A stretch of DNA of 17,196 nt from contig JBKBXU010000060.1 of the NCBI GenBank assembly GCA_046313675.1, forward strand, positions 1 through 17,196. Direction: 5' to 3'. Origin of the DNA: JBKBXU01 sp046313675. Its GTDB lineage: Bacteria > Bacteroidota > Bacteroidia > Cytophagales > Cytophagaceae. The position numbers and the translations under genes were made by a program. Below the pieces are notes generated by a model that saw only the letters and a list, made by a program, of their open reading frames with translations, ran no database searches and was not told where the DNA came from. This document shows positions 1 to 5,028 of this stretch, piece by piece (positions within the stretch are counted from its first letter, which is position 1; each line of letters opens with the position of its first letter).

Positions 1-670
1 CTTTCTCTTCGCTTATATCTAATTTTTCTATGTAATAGATCAGTTCCTGCTCAAAACGATTTTTGTCGACCTGCTCAGAATTAACAAACTCCTGCATGTG
101 CGACTGTATTCTTTGCCTGAACCCCTCTAACCTTTTAGGATCAGGGGCGATTACTTTTTCAAACAGCTCCTCTATTCTTTTTATATAGCCCATAAATTTC
201 TCTTCCAACCCCCTACCCTCATCAAGACGGAATTCATCACATTTTTTTATGGCCTTCTGTAGCGTGTCAAGGATCTGTTTCCATTCTTCTTCATCCTCGG
301 CCGATTCTATTTCACTTTCCATTGCCTTAGGCATTCCCAGAGCAAGACGAAAAAGATCGGATGTATCAGCACCTACTTCGTTAGCCGTTTCCAAAAGATC
401 CGTGTAATATTGTTTTACCAGAGGCCTGTTGATAAACATCTTAGGTTTCACCTCTCCTTTTTGCTGTAGTTCTATGCAAAGTGATACCTTTCCACGCTCC
501 ACAGTATTGGTAAGAATATTACGCACCTCAATTTCTTTGTCAAGGTATTCTTTAGGCAGGCGCAGGTTTGCATCTAAAAATTTTGAATTAAGCGATTTTA
601 CTTCCACTGAGATCATCCTCTGATCATTATCTGTCACCGCAGAACCAAATCCGGTCATTGACTTTATCAT
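1..670 (-). CDS. yicC: YicC/YloC-family endoribonuclease, 3' end outside window
   Basis: Reading the complement from an ATG at 670 gives an open frame of 223 codons that runs off the left edge. It begins MIKSMTGFGSA, the characteristic opening of YicC/YloC proteins, and continues with EVKSLNSKFLDANLRLP, also a family signature. The family is about 290 residues, so roughly 65-70 C-terminal residues are missing, including the conserved DUF1732 end. Known YicC proteins are endoribonucleases linked to RNA turnover and stationary-phase physiology. The middle (about residues 110-150) is rich in Glu and Lys, as expected for the helical part. ATG 670 is preferred over the internal ATG at 658 because the MIKSMTGFG start is conserved in the family; a GGGA lies just upstream. 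The gene is divergent from the glycosyltransferase gene. The identification is firm; the catalytic residues cannot be checked here. Confidence 0.93.
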   Translation of the reverse strand, partial: MIKSMTGFGSAVTDNDQRMISVEVKSLNSKFLDANLRLPKEYLDKEIEVRNILTNTVERGKVSLCIELQQKGEVKPKMFINRPLVKQYYTDLLETANEVGADTSDLFRLALGMPKAMESEIESAEDEEEWKQILDTLQKAIKKCDEFRLDEGRGLEEKFMGYIKRIEELFEKVIAPDPKRLEGFRQRIQSHMQEFVNSEQVDKNRFEQELIYYIEKLDISEEK

Positions 671-720
671 TCCCAAAAAAATTTATTCTATTAATTACTA
701 TTTAATTAAATTTATTGTTT

Positions 721-750
721 CAAAAATAAAGCTTGTTTTGTTAATTCAAA
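721..750 (-). promoter_or_regulatory. putative Bacteroidota-type promoter of yicC
   Basis: On the minus strand TTTG (750-747) is followed after 18 bases by TATTTTTG (728-721). This fits the primary sigma factor consensus of Bacteroidota (TTTG, about 19 bases, TAnnTTTG). Transcription would begin near 714, leaving a leader of about 45 bases before the ATG at 670. The region is very AT-rich, so chance matches are possible. Confidence 0.42.
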
Positions 751-819
751 TTATCATTGTGAATATAAATTCCTCTGCGATCATCTTATTTAATGAAATT
801 TGAGTATTTTTTGTAAGAT

Positions 820-1767
820 ATGCCTCAATATTCGCTGATTATACCTCTTTACAACCGCCCCGAAGAAATAAACGAACTTCTGGCAAGCCTTACCAGGCAA
901 ATATTTACAGATTTTGAGGTAATCATTGTGGAGGATGGTTCTCAAATACCTTCAAAATCTGTAATTGATGGATTTGCAGACAAGCTCAGTATTCAGTATC
1001 ATACAAAAGCCAATTCCGGTCCCGGATTGTCCAGGAATTATGGTGCAGCAGCGGCCAAATCAGACTTTTTTATTTTTCTCGATTCTGACTGCGTAATTCC
1101 CAAAGGATATCTAAGGGCAGTAGATGAATTTTTACAAGATAATCCTGTAGATTGCTTTGGAGGGCCTGATATGGCTGATCCTGAATTTAGTGTGATGCAG
1201 AAAGCGGTAAGTTATGCCATGACCTCTTTTTTCACGACCGGAGGGATAAGGGGTGGTAAAAAAAGCATGGAGAAATTCCATCCCCGGAGTTTTAACATGG
1301 GCTATAGCCGCAAAGTTTTCGAAGCAACTTCAGGCTTCTCCTCTATCCGATATGGTGAAGACATAGACATGTCTATTCGTATCATGAGAAAAGGGTTTAA
1401 AACAGCCTTAATTCCTGAAGCATATGTATACCACAAGCGCCGTACTGATCTGAGAAAGTTTTTTCATCAGGTTTATCAGTCCGGCAAGGCCCGGGTAAAA
1501 CTGCACGAACTACACCCGGAGTCGTTAAAGCTTGTCCATTTTTTACCCAGTCTTTTTACTCTGGGGCTTATCTTAAGCCTTATGCTTGCCCCCAAGCATA
1601 TTCTATTTGTCATTCCCCTCATCATTTATACACTAGCCATAATAATTGATGCCTCGCTCAGCAATAAAAGCTTTTTTACGGGGCTGTATTCTGTAGCGGC
1701 AGCTTTTACGCAGTTAGCAGGCTATGGAATCGGGTTTTTGAGGGCTTGGATTGGCAGGCTGGTTTAA
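820..1767 (+). CDS. family 2 glycosyltransferase with C-terminal membrane segments
   Basis: This 315-residue protein is a GT-A fold, inverting GT2 enzyme. The nucleotide-binding start SLIIPLYNRPEEI (residues 5-17) is followed by VEDGS (37-41), the metal-binding DSD at 88-90 inside FLDSDCVIP, and YGEDID (178-183), which would supply the catalytic acidic residues. H205 lies in a YHKRRTDLRKFFHQ stretch typical of GT2 enzymes that act at the membrane. About residues 240-310 are hydrophobic, with two or three probable transmembrane helices, so the enzyme is likely anchored with its catalytic domain in the cytoplasm. It probably moves a sugar from a nucleotide donor to a lipid or surface glycan; donor and acceptor cannot be told. 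No good Shine-Dalgarno precedes the ATG, as is common in this phylum. It stands alone: yicC is divergent and the downstream 600 bases lack genes. Confidence 0.88.
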   Translation: MPQYSLIIPLYNRPEEINELLASLTRQIFTDFEVIIVEDGSQIPSKSVIDGFADKLSIQYHTKANSGPGLSRNYGAAAAKSDFFIFLDSDCVIPKGYLRAVDEFLQDNPVDCFGGPDMADPEFSVMQKAVSYAMTSFFTTGGIRGGKKSMEKFHPRSFNMGYSRKVFEATSGFSSIRYGEDIDMSIRIMRKGFKTALIPEAYVYHKRRTDLRKFFHQVYQSGKARVKLHELHPESLKLVHFLPSLFTLGLILSLMLAPKHILFVIPLIIYTLAIIIDASLSNKSFFTGLYSVAAAFTQLAGYGIGFLRAWIGRLV

Positions 1768-1880
1768 CCTGGAATATGCAATAGAACTTTCTATTAGGTA
1801 GCAAAAATAAATAAATCAGCACATTTTCGTGGCAAGCATAGCTCTTTTTGCTGCTTTGTTGTTTTGTAAACCATGGGGTA

Positions 1881-1909
1881 ACACAGAGTTTGACACGGAG
1901 TGGCACTGA
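1881..1909. repeat. degenerate CACNGA short repeats
   Basis: ACACAGAGTTTG (1881-1892) is followed directly by the related ACACGGAGTGGC (1893-1904), and CACTGA recurs at 1904-1909. Similar CACG words continue to about 1975 (CACGGT, CACGAAG, CACGATAA). The spacing is roughly 10-12 bases with substitutions, so this is a worn repeat tract with no visible coding. Confidence 0.35.
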
Positions 1910-2013
1910 AGCGCAGGCGTTTTTATGGTATCACGGTGGGCACGAAGAAAAACACGATAATCCGCTGGGGCGGATGCACGAAGAGCCTGATCCCGGTTTA
2001 GGGCTTTAAAAAT

Positions 2014-2043
2014 TCCAGAGTCCTCTTAGGGAGAAACTCTGGA
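2014..2043. repeat. imperfect inverted repeat
   Basis: The arms TCCAGAGT (2014-2021) and ACTCTGGA (2036-2043) are perfect complements around a 14-base centre, which itself holds CTC/GAG (2023-2025 and 2031-2033). There is no T-run next to it, so it is not an obvious terminator. It is the first of three palindromes in this gap. Confidence 0.5.
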
Positions 2044-2109
2044 GCGGAGTATCAACCACGGAAATAATCTGCAAACCAAACACCTATTGAAGTTTATATT
2101 GCCCTATCC

Positions 2110-2132
2110 ATGGCCTGTGGCTCACAGGCCAT
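2110..2132. repeat. perfect inverted repeat, 10-bp arms
   Basis: ATGGCCTGTG (2110-2119) and CACAGGCCAT (2123-2132) are exact reverse complements separated by GCT. The three-base loop and GC-rich arms in an AT-rich setting suggest a REP-like palindrome. No T-run follows on either strand. Confidence 0.6.
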
Positions 2133-2203
2133 CTACTACCGTTTACTTTTCATCTGATTTTACTTAATTTTTCTTAGCTCAGATGTAGGTCATAGATTTC
2201 AGA

Positions 2204-2226
2204 GTGGTTGGTGAGTCACCAACCAC
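2204..2226. repeat. near-perfect palindrome, 11-bp arms, REP-like
   Basis: GTGGTTGGTGA (2204-2214) and TCACCAACCAC (2216-2226) are exact reverse complements around a single G. The right arm runs into CAACCACGGAAA (2220-2231), which also occurs at 2053-2064 after a similar GAGT word. The shared tail suggests a repeat family, or one palindrome with a degenerate partial copy. Confidence 0.6.
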
Positions 2227-2315
2227 GGAAACAGCCAATATAATATTCACCCGTTTTGACAGATTCAATAATATAAGCAAAGGGCATAACCTAAAGCTGT
2301 TTTAATAAAACAAAA

Positions 2316-2341
2316 AAAAACCGTTATTGCTAACGGTTTTT
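2316..2341 (-). terminator. intrinsic terminator downstream of the GIY-YIG gene and tRNA remnant
   Basis: AAAAACCGTTA (2316-2326) and TAACGGTTTTT (2331-2341) form an 11-bp stem with loop TTGC. On the minus strand it is followed by a run of T (complement of the A-run 2312-2320). It sits just after the tRNA-Asn remnant, as the second hairpin (2756-2785) sits just after the intact tRNA. The symmetric A and T runs would also allow plus-strand termination. Confidence 0.75.
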
Positions 2342-2349
2342 CACTTTTG

Positions 2350-2413
2350 CTCCCCCTCTTGGGCTCGAACCAACCCCGATAGCTATCGGGGCATGATTAA
2401 CAGTCATGTGCTC
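2350..2413 (-). pseudogene. tRNA-Asn 3'-half remnant
   Basis: Read on the minus strand, this copy starts at the 3' strand of the D stem (GAGC), keeps the whole anticodon arm with GTT, then the T arm and the 3' acceptor strand AGGGGGA plus G. It matches the intact tRNA-Asn at 2787-2860 except that six bases of the variable loop/T stem (GGGTCC) are replaced by the 18-base palindrome at 2374-2391. The 5' acceptor strand and the D loop are missing, so it cannot fold as a tRNA. Its first part is coding sequence for the C-terminus of the GIY-YIG protein. Confidence 0.88.
2374..2391. repeat. 18-bp perfect palindrome inside the tRNA remnant
   Basis: CCCCGATAGCTATCGGGG equals its own reverse complement. 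It lies exactly where the intact tRNA has six bases between the anticodon stem and T stem, so it was exchanged or inserted after duplication. From memory, the core GATAGCTATC flanked by C and G runs is frequent in Bacteroidota intergenic DNA; this was not counted here. Confidence 0.7.
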
Positions 2414-2693
2414 CATATTTTCTTAATAATTTTTCTACCATTTCAGGATACTCCTTGAGATTTTTAATATAAGTAGAGCTTTTCATTTTCTTGATGTGTC
2501 TTTCAATTTTTATCGCTTGTGATAAAGCTGAGCACCCAATTATGAGAAATACTTCCCAAGGCCTGCCTTTTGATGTGGAATATTGACTTCTAACATCATT
2601 GTGCTGAGCAAAGCGAACCTCAAAATCAGAGGTCTGGCCAACATAGAAATGATTTAACTTACTTGAATAAAGAATATAAACACAATTCGCCAT
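2397..2693 (-). CDS. small GIY-YIG nuclease, C-terminus encoded by tRNA-Asn remnant
   Basis: This 98-residue protein is essentially one GIY-YIG domain of the UvrC/YhbQ-like single-domain type. The first motif is CVYILYS (residues 4-10) and the second is FYVGQT (16-21) with Tyr17. They are followed by R27 and H31 in VRFAQHN and by E64 in IKIERHIKKMK. These match the catalytic Tyr, Arg and metal-binding Glu of the family, so the enzyme looks intact. Such proteins cut DNA; the target is unknown. The last residues AHDC and the stop TAA are read from the D-stem/anticodon part of the tRNA-Asn remnant, the stop being formed at the anticodon loop. The start ATG at 2693 has no clear Shine-Dalgarno. 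The gene lies between the intact tRNA with its terminator and the remnant, in the same direction as both. Confidence 0.87.
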   Translation of the reverse strand: MANCVYILYSSKLNHFYVGQTSDFEVRFAQHNDVRSQYSTSKGRPWEVFLIIGCSALSQAIKIERHIKKMKSSTYIKNLKEYPEMVEKLLRKYGAHDC

Positions 2694-2755
2694 GATAATA
2701 AAATCTATTAGGCAAAGAACCCTTAGATTTTCTGTAGCACAATTATCATTTAACT

Positions 2756-2785
2756 AAAAAAAGCCATCATCGCTGATGGCTTTTT
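2756..2785 (-). terminator. intrinsic terminator of tRNA-Asn
   Basis: AAAAAGCCATCA (2758-2769) and TGATGGCTTTTT (2774-2785) form a 12-bp stem with loop TCGC. On the minus strand the stem begins two bases after the tRNA discriminator and is followed by seven T (2762-2756). It should end the tRNA transcript, so the GIY-YIG gene needs its own promoter or read-through. Confidence 0.8.
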
Positions 2786-2786
2786 G

Positions 2787-2860
2787 CTCCCCCTCTTGGG
2801 CTCGAACCAAGGACCCCATGATTAACAGTCATGTGCTCTAACCAGCTGAGCTAAGGAGGA
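2787..2860 (-). tRNA. tRNA-Asn (anticodon GTT)
   Basis: The 74-base minus-strand sequence folds as a complete cloverleaf. The acceptor stem is TCCTCCT with AGGGGGA (one T-G pair), the D stem GCTC/GAGC, the anticodon stem CATGA/TCATG around loop CTGTTAA, the variable loop GGGTC, and the T stem CTTGG/CCAAG around TTCGAGC. The discriminator is G. The 3' CCA is not encoded; GC and a run of A follow. The anticodon GTT reads AAC and AAU. A hairpin terminator follows immediately, and a 3'-half copy lies 425 bp downstream. Confidence 0.97.
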
Positions 2861-2887
2861 ATTTTACTTATTGTCTCAATTGGACTG

Positions 2888-2919
2888 CAATATTATAACT
2901 TCATTTTTTAATTTGCAAA
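2888..2919 (-). promoter_or_regulatory. putative promoter of tRNA-Asn
   Basis: On the minus strand TTTG (2919-2916) precedes TAATATTG (2895-2888) by 20 bases. This is one mismatch from the TAnnTTTG -7 box of Bacteroidota and lies about 28 bases before the tRNA 5' end, a sensible distance. Confidence 0.33.
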
Positions 2920-3008
2920 CCAAATACACAAAATATTTAACTATTTTTAGCGAATTTTATTCCGGCAATTCCGGCTTTTGAAAATCACCAAATTACCTAT
3001 TCTTAATT

Positions 3009-3635
3009 TTACTTCTTTGGCATGGTGTTAAACACATAGTCCCAAAGAGGAGAAGAAACACCAAAAACCACTCCTGAATCCTTATAATGGTGAATGCTGT
3101 GATTTATCCAAAGAGATTTAAAGAAATTCTTTGGGGGTGCATATGCATGTACAATAAAATGTACAAACAAGTATGCGGCATAACCCGTCAGAAACCCGGG
3201 AAGAAACGCAAAAACCCAGGTATTAATCATAAAATAAAAAAGTAAAAACAAAAGAACACATAGCGTCATACTCATCAATGGTGGCATCGCCAAACGCGTT
3301 TTATCTTTTGGATACTCATGATGTACTCCATGAAATGCATACTGGACTTTTCTCTTTAACGGAGTACTTGTGTCCATATGAAAGACATACCTGTGAACAA
3401 GGTATTCTATAAAACTAAAGGTCAAAAGACCAACGGCAAAAACCACTGGAATTAAATAACTGACCAAAGTAGTATATAAGAATCCATAATAAAGAAGGCC
3501 TGCTGAAATACTCAAAAAGATTGTAATCGGAACAGAAATATGCGTTCTCGACAGTCTTTCCAATATCGGGTTATCGAAAATTTGCTTCGTACCGCTATGT
3601 TTAGGCCGGATAGTATTATATGAATGATTTTCCAT
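3009..3635 (-). CDS. fatty acid hydroxylase / sterol desaturase superfamily protein (FA2H/Scs7-like)
   Basis: This 208-residue membrane protein has the full set of histidine motifs of the fatty acid hydroxylase superfamily. HRYVFH is at 81-86, HGVHH at 102-106 followed by TRLAMPP, HFIVH at 159-163, and HSIHH at 179-183 followed by FGVSSPLWDYVF. The MPP and SSxLWDYVF words resemble eukaryotic fatty acid 2-hydroxylases (FA2H, Scs7) more than sterol desaturases. The histidines would bind a di-metal centre on the cytoplasmic face. Hydrophobic helices lie at about 35-55, 57-78, 121-142 and 143-160. A likely role is hydroxylation of fatty acyl chains, as in the sphingolipids or 2-OH fatty acids of Bacteroidota; the substrate is inferred. 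It starts 54 bases after the bshA stop in the same direction, so the two may share a transcript. Confidence 0.87.
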   Translation of the reverse strand: MENHSYNTIRPKHSGTKQIFDNPILERLSRTHISVPITIFLSISAGLLYYGFLYTTLVSYLIPVVFAVGLLTFSFIEYLVHRYVFHMDTSTPLKRKVQYAFHGVHHEYPKDKTRLAMPPLMSMTLCVLLFLLFYFMINTWVFAFLPGFLTGYAAYLFVHFIVHAYAPPKNFFKSLWINHSIHHYKDSGVVFGVSSPLWDYVFNTMPKK

Positions 3636-3689
3636 CGCAATTCACTTAAAAACAGTATAAAAAAATTTTAAGAATAAATCATTTAAACT

Positions 3690-4826
3690 CTAAAGTTTTT
3701 GTTTTCTTGGCTCCAACACGTCCTTATAAAGGTTAATGTATTTCGGTAATATCAAATTAATATCAAATTCCCTGGCTCGTTTAAGTGCATTTTTTCGAAA
3801 TTCAGGAAGATTTTGGTCATCTAATATGTATAATGCATTTTTCACCATATCATTTATATCACCTACTTTACTAATGAACCCAGTTTTGCCATGAATGTTA
3901 AGTTCAGGCAATCCTCCCGCATCTGAACAAATCAATGGAACCTCACATGCCATGGCTTCCAGTGCCGCTAATCCAAAGCTTTCTTTCTCTGATGGCAGAA
4001 TAAATAAATCACACAAAGACAAAACTTCTTCTACTGCTTCAAGTTTTCCAAGAAAGCGCACATCCTTATGTACGTTGAGCTCACGGCATAATAATTCGAT
4101 TTTTGGCCTTTCAGGACCATCACCAACCATAAGAAGCTTGCAGGGAATTTGTTTACGGATTTCTTCAAATACCTGAACCACATCACCAATCCTTTTTACT
4201 TCCCTGAAATTGGAAGTATGGACGATCATCTTTTCGTTATCAGGGCATATCGCTCTTCTAAAATATTCTTTTTTGTTTTTTTTAAATTTATCAATGTCTA
4301 TAAAATTCGGAATTACGTGAATTTCCTTTTTTATATTAAAGTGTGCATAGGTATCCTTTTTCAAATCATCAGACACCGCCGTAACACCATCCGATTGATT
4401 GATGCTGAACGTAACAACCGGCTCATAGGACACATCCTTCCCTACCAACGTAATGTCAGTCCCATGCAAAGTGGTGATAACCGGAATGTATATACCCTCT
4501 TCTTTAAGTATCTGCTTGGCCATATAAGCTGCCGAAGCATGAGGAATGGCGTAATGCACATGCAAAAGATCCAGTTTCTCATAACGAACCACGTTAACCA
4601 TTTTACTGGCCAAAGCAAGCTCATAGGGAGGATACTCAAACAACGGATAGGTAGTAAAGGTTACTTCATGATAAAATAGGTTTTCATTAAAGAAATCCAG
4701 GCGTGCAGGTTGCGTATAGGTTATAAAATGCACTTGATGACCTTGTTTTGCCAGGGCAATTCCCAGTTCGGTAGCGACAACGCCACTACCGCCAAATGTA
4801 GGATAACATACTATTCCAATTTTCAT
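3690..4826 (-). CDS. bshA: N-acetyl-alpha-D-glucosaminyl L-malate synthase BshA
   Basis: This is the first enzyme of bacillithiol synthesis, joining GlcNAc from UDP-GlcNAc to L-malate. It is a cytoplasmic retaining GT-B enzyme of family GT4. The start MKIGIVCYPTFGGSGVVATE is a BshA signature, including the glycine-rich loop. HGTDITLVG (121-129) and NFxEVKR-type sequence (206-211) follow. The C-terminal donor-binding half has GDGPE (235-239) and the E-x7-E motif E282-E290 in KESFGLAALE. The length of 378 residues fits the family. A longer frame to 4886 exists, but the MKIGIVCYP start at 4826 is the conserved one, and a promoter-like box at 4884-4891 overlaps the longer start. The fatty acid hydroxylase gene follows at 54 bases. 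bshB and bshC are not in this window. Confidence 0.95.
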   Translation of the reverse strand: MKIGIVCYPTFGGSGVVATELGIALAKQGHQVHFITYTQPARLDFFNENLFYHEVTFTTYPLFEYPPYELALASKMVNVVRYEKLDLLHVHYAIPHASAAYMAKQILKEEGIYIPVITTLHGTDITLVGKDVSYEPVVTFSINQSDGVTAVSDDLKKDTYAHFNIKKEIHVIPNFIDIDKFKKNKKEYFRRAICPDNEKMIVHTSNFREVKRIGDVVQVFEEIRKQIPCKLLMVGDGPERPKIELLCRELNVHKDVRFLGKLEAVEEVLSLCDLFILPSEKESFGLAALEAMACEVPLICSDAGGLPELNIHGKTGFISKVGDINDMVKNALYILDDQNLPEFRKNALKRAREFDINLILPKYINLYKDVLEPRKQKL

Positions 4827-4883
4827 GCAGGCACTTTTAAAAAATTCATCAAGCATATAGTATGCCTGACAGTAAATTTCTAC

Positions 4884-4891
4884 CAAAAATA
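4884..4891 (-). promoter_or_regulatory. putative -7 box of the bshA promoter
   Basis: TATTTTTG on the minus strand (4891-4884) matches TAnnTTTG exactly and is identical to the box proposed for yicC. No clear TTTG is found 19-20 bases further upstream; the DNA there is very AT-rich. It lies about 58 bases before the bshA ATG and after the GH3 terminator, consistent with independent transcription. Confidence 0.32.
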
Positions 4892-4955
4892 CACATTACA
4901 TTTACATGTATAAATATAATGTTAGATTATTAACAAAAAACGAAAACTTTCTTAC

Positions 4956-4977
4956 AAAAAATAGCCGAAGGACTATT
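4956..4977 (-). terminator. intrinsic terminator after the GH3/beta-lactamase gene
   Basis: On the minus strand AATAGTC pairs with GGCTATT (one G-T pair) around a four-base loop (4977-4960), and six T follow (4961-4956). It lies about 50 bases after the GH3 stop and separates that gene from bshA. Confidence 0.6.
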
Positions 4978-5028
4978 CCGGAAAATGAATAAATTATAAA
5001 CCAATCACAGCAAACATGATTTTCATCT

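Larger units (their letters stand above)
1768..2315. other. gene-free intergenic stretch with palindromes and degenerate repeats
   Basis: No convincing reading frame was found on either strand. Just after the glycosyltransferase stop is a small hairpin (1780-1795, AATAGA/TCTATT) without a T-run, so a weak terminator at best. About 1881-1970 is full of CACAGA, CACGGA, CACTGA and CACGAAG words. Three compact inverted repeats follow, centred near 2028, 2121 and 2215. The 12-mer CAACCACGGAAA occurs twice (2053-2064 and 2220-2231). The stretch resembles repetitive extragenic DNA rather than a decayed gene. Confidence 0.6.
2345..2838 (-). mobile_element. putative minimal GIY-YIG element in tRNA-Asn
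   Basis: The sequence from the D-stem GAGC of tRNA-Asn through its 3' end and the following TTTT (plus strand) is present twice: 2782-2838 in the intact gene and 2345-2413 in the remnant. The repeat unit is 425 bp (2838 minus 2413) and contains the tRNA 3' half, a hairpin terminator and one gene, the GIY-YIG nuclease. This is the layout expected when an element enters a tRNA gene and rebuilds it with its own 3' half, leaving the old half at the far end. Mobility is inferred, not shown. An old tandem tRNA pair with a deleted second member is the main alternative. Confidence 0.5.

Noticed and set aside
429..623. A 64-codon plus-strand frame within the first 670 bases.
   Set aside because: It is a shadow of the YicC/YloC coding frame on the minus strand.
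1800..1852. AGCAAAAA/TTTTTGCT inverted words as a terminator for the glycosyltransferase gene.
   Set aside because: The arms are 37 bases apart and low in complexity; no stable hairpin is expected.
1706..1906. A 66-codon minus-strand frame over the end of the glycosyltransferase gene.
   Set aside because: It overlaps the GT2 coding end, runs into repeat-like DNA and shows no protein-like pattern.
2014..2231. A CRISPR array.
   Set aside because: The palindromes differ from each other and there are no evenly spaced identical repeats or cas genes.
2350..2413. A second functional tRNA-Asn.
   Set aside because: The 5' acceptor strand and D loop are missing and the variable region is replaced by a palindrome; it cannot fold.
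2959..2975. ATTCCGGC repeated twice with one base between, before the hydroxylase stop, as a terminator.
   Set aside because: It is a short direct repeat with only CCGG self-pairing and no T-run in the right place.
4149..4679. A 176-codon plus-strand frame opposite bshA.
   Set aside because: It has no recognisable domain, and the minus strand encodes a clear BshA over the same bases.
4827..4886. A 20-residue N-terminal extension of BshA starting at 4886.
   Set aside because: MKIGIVCYPTFGGSG at 4826 is the conserved family start, and a TAnnTTTG match overlaps the longer start.
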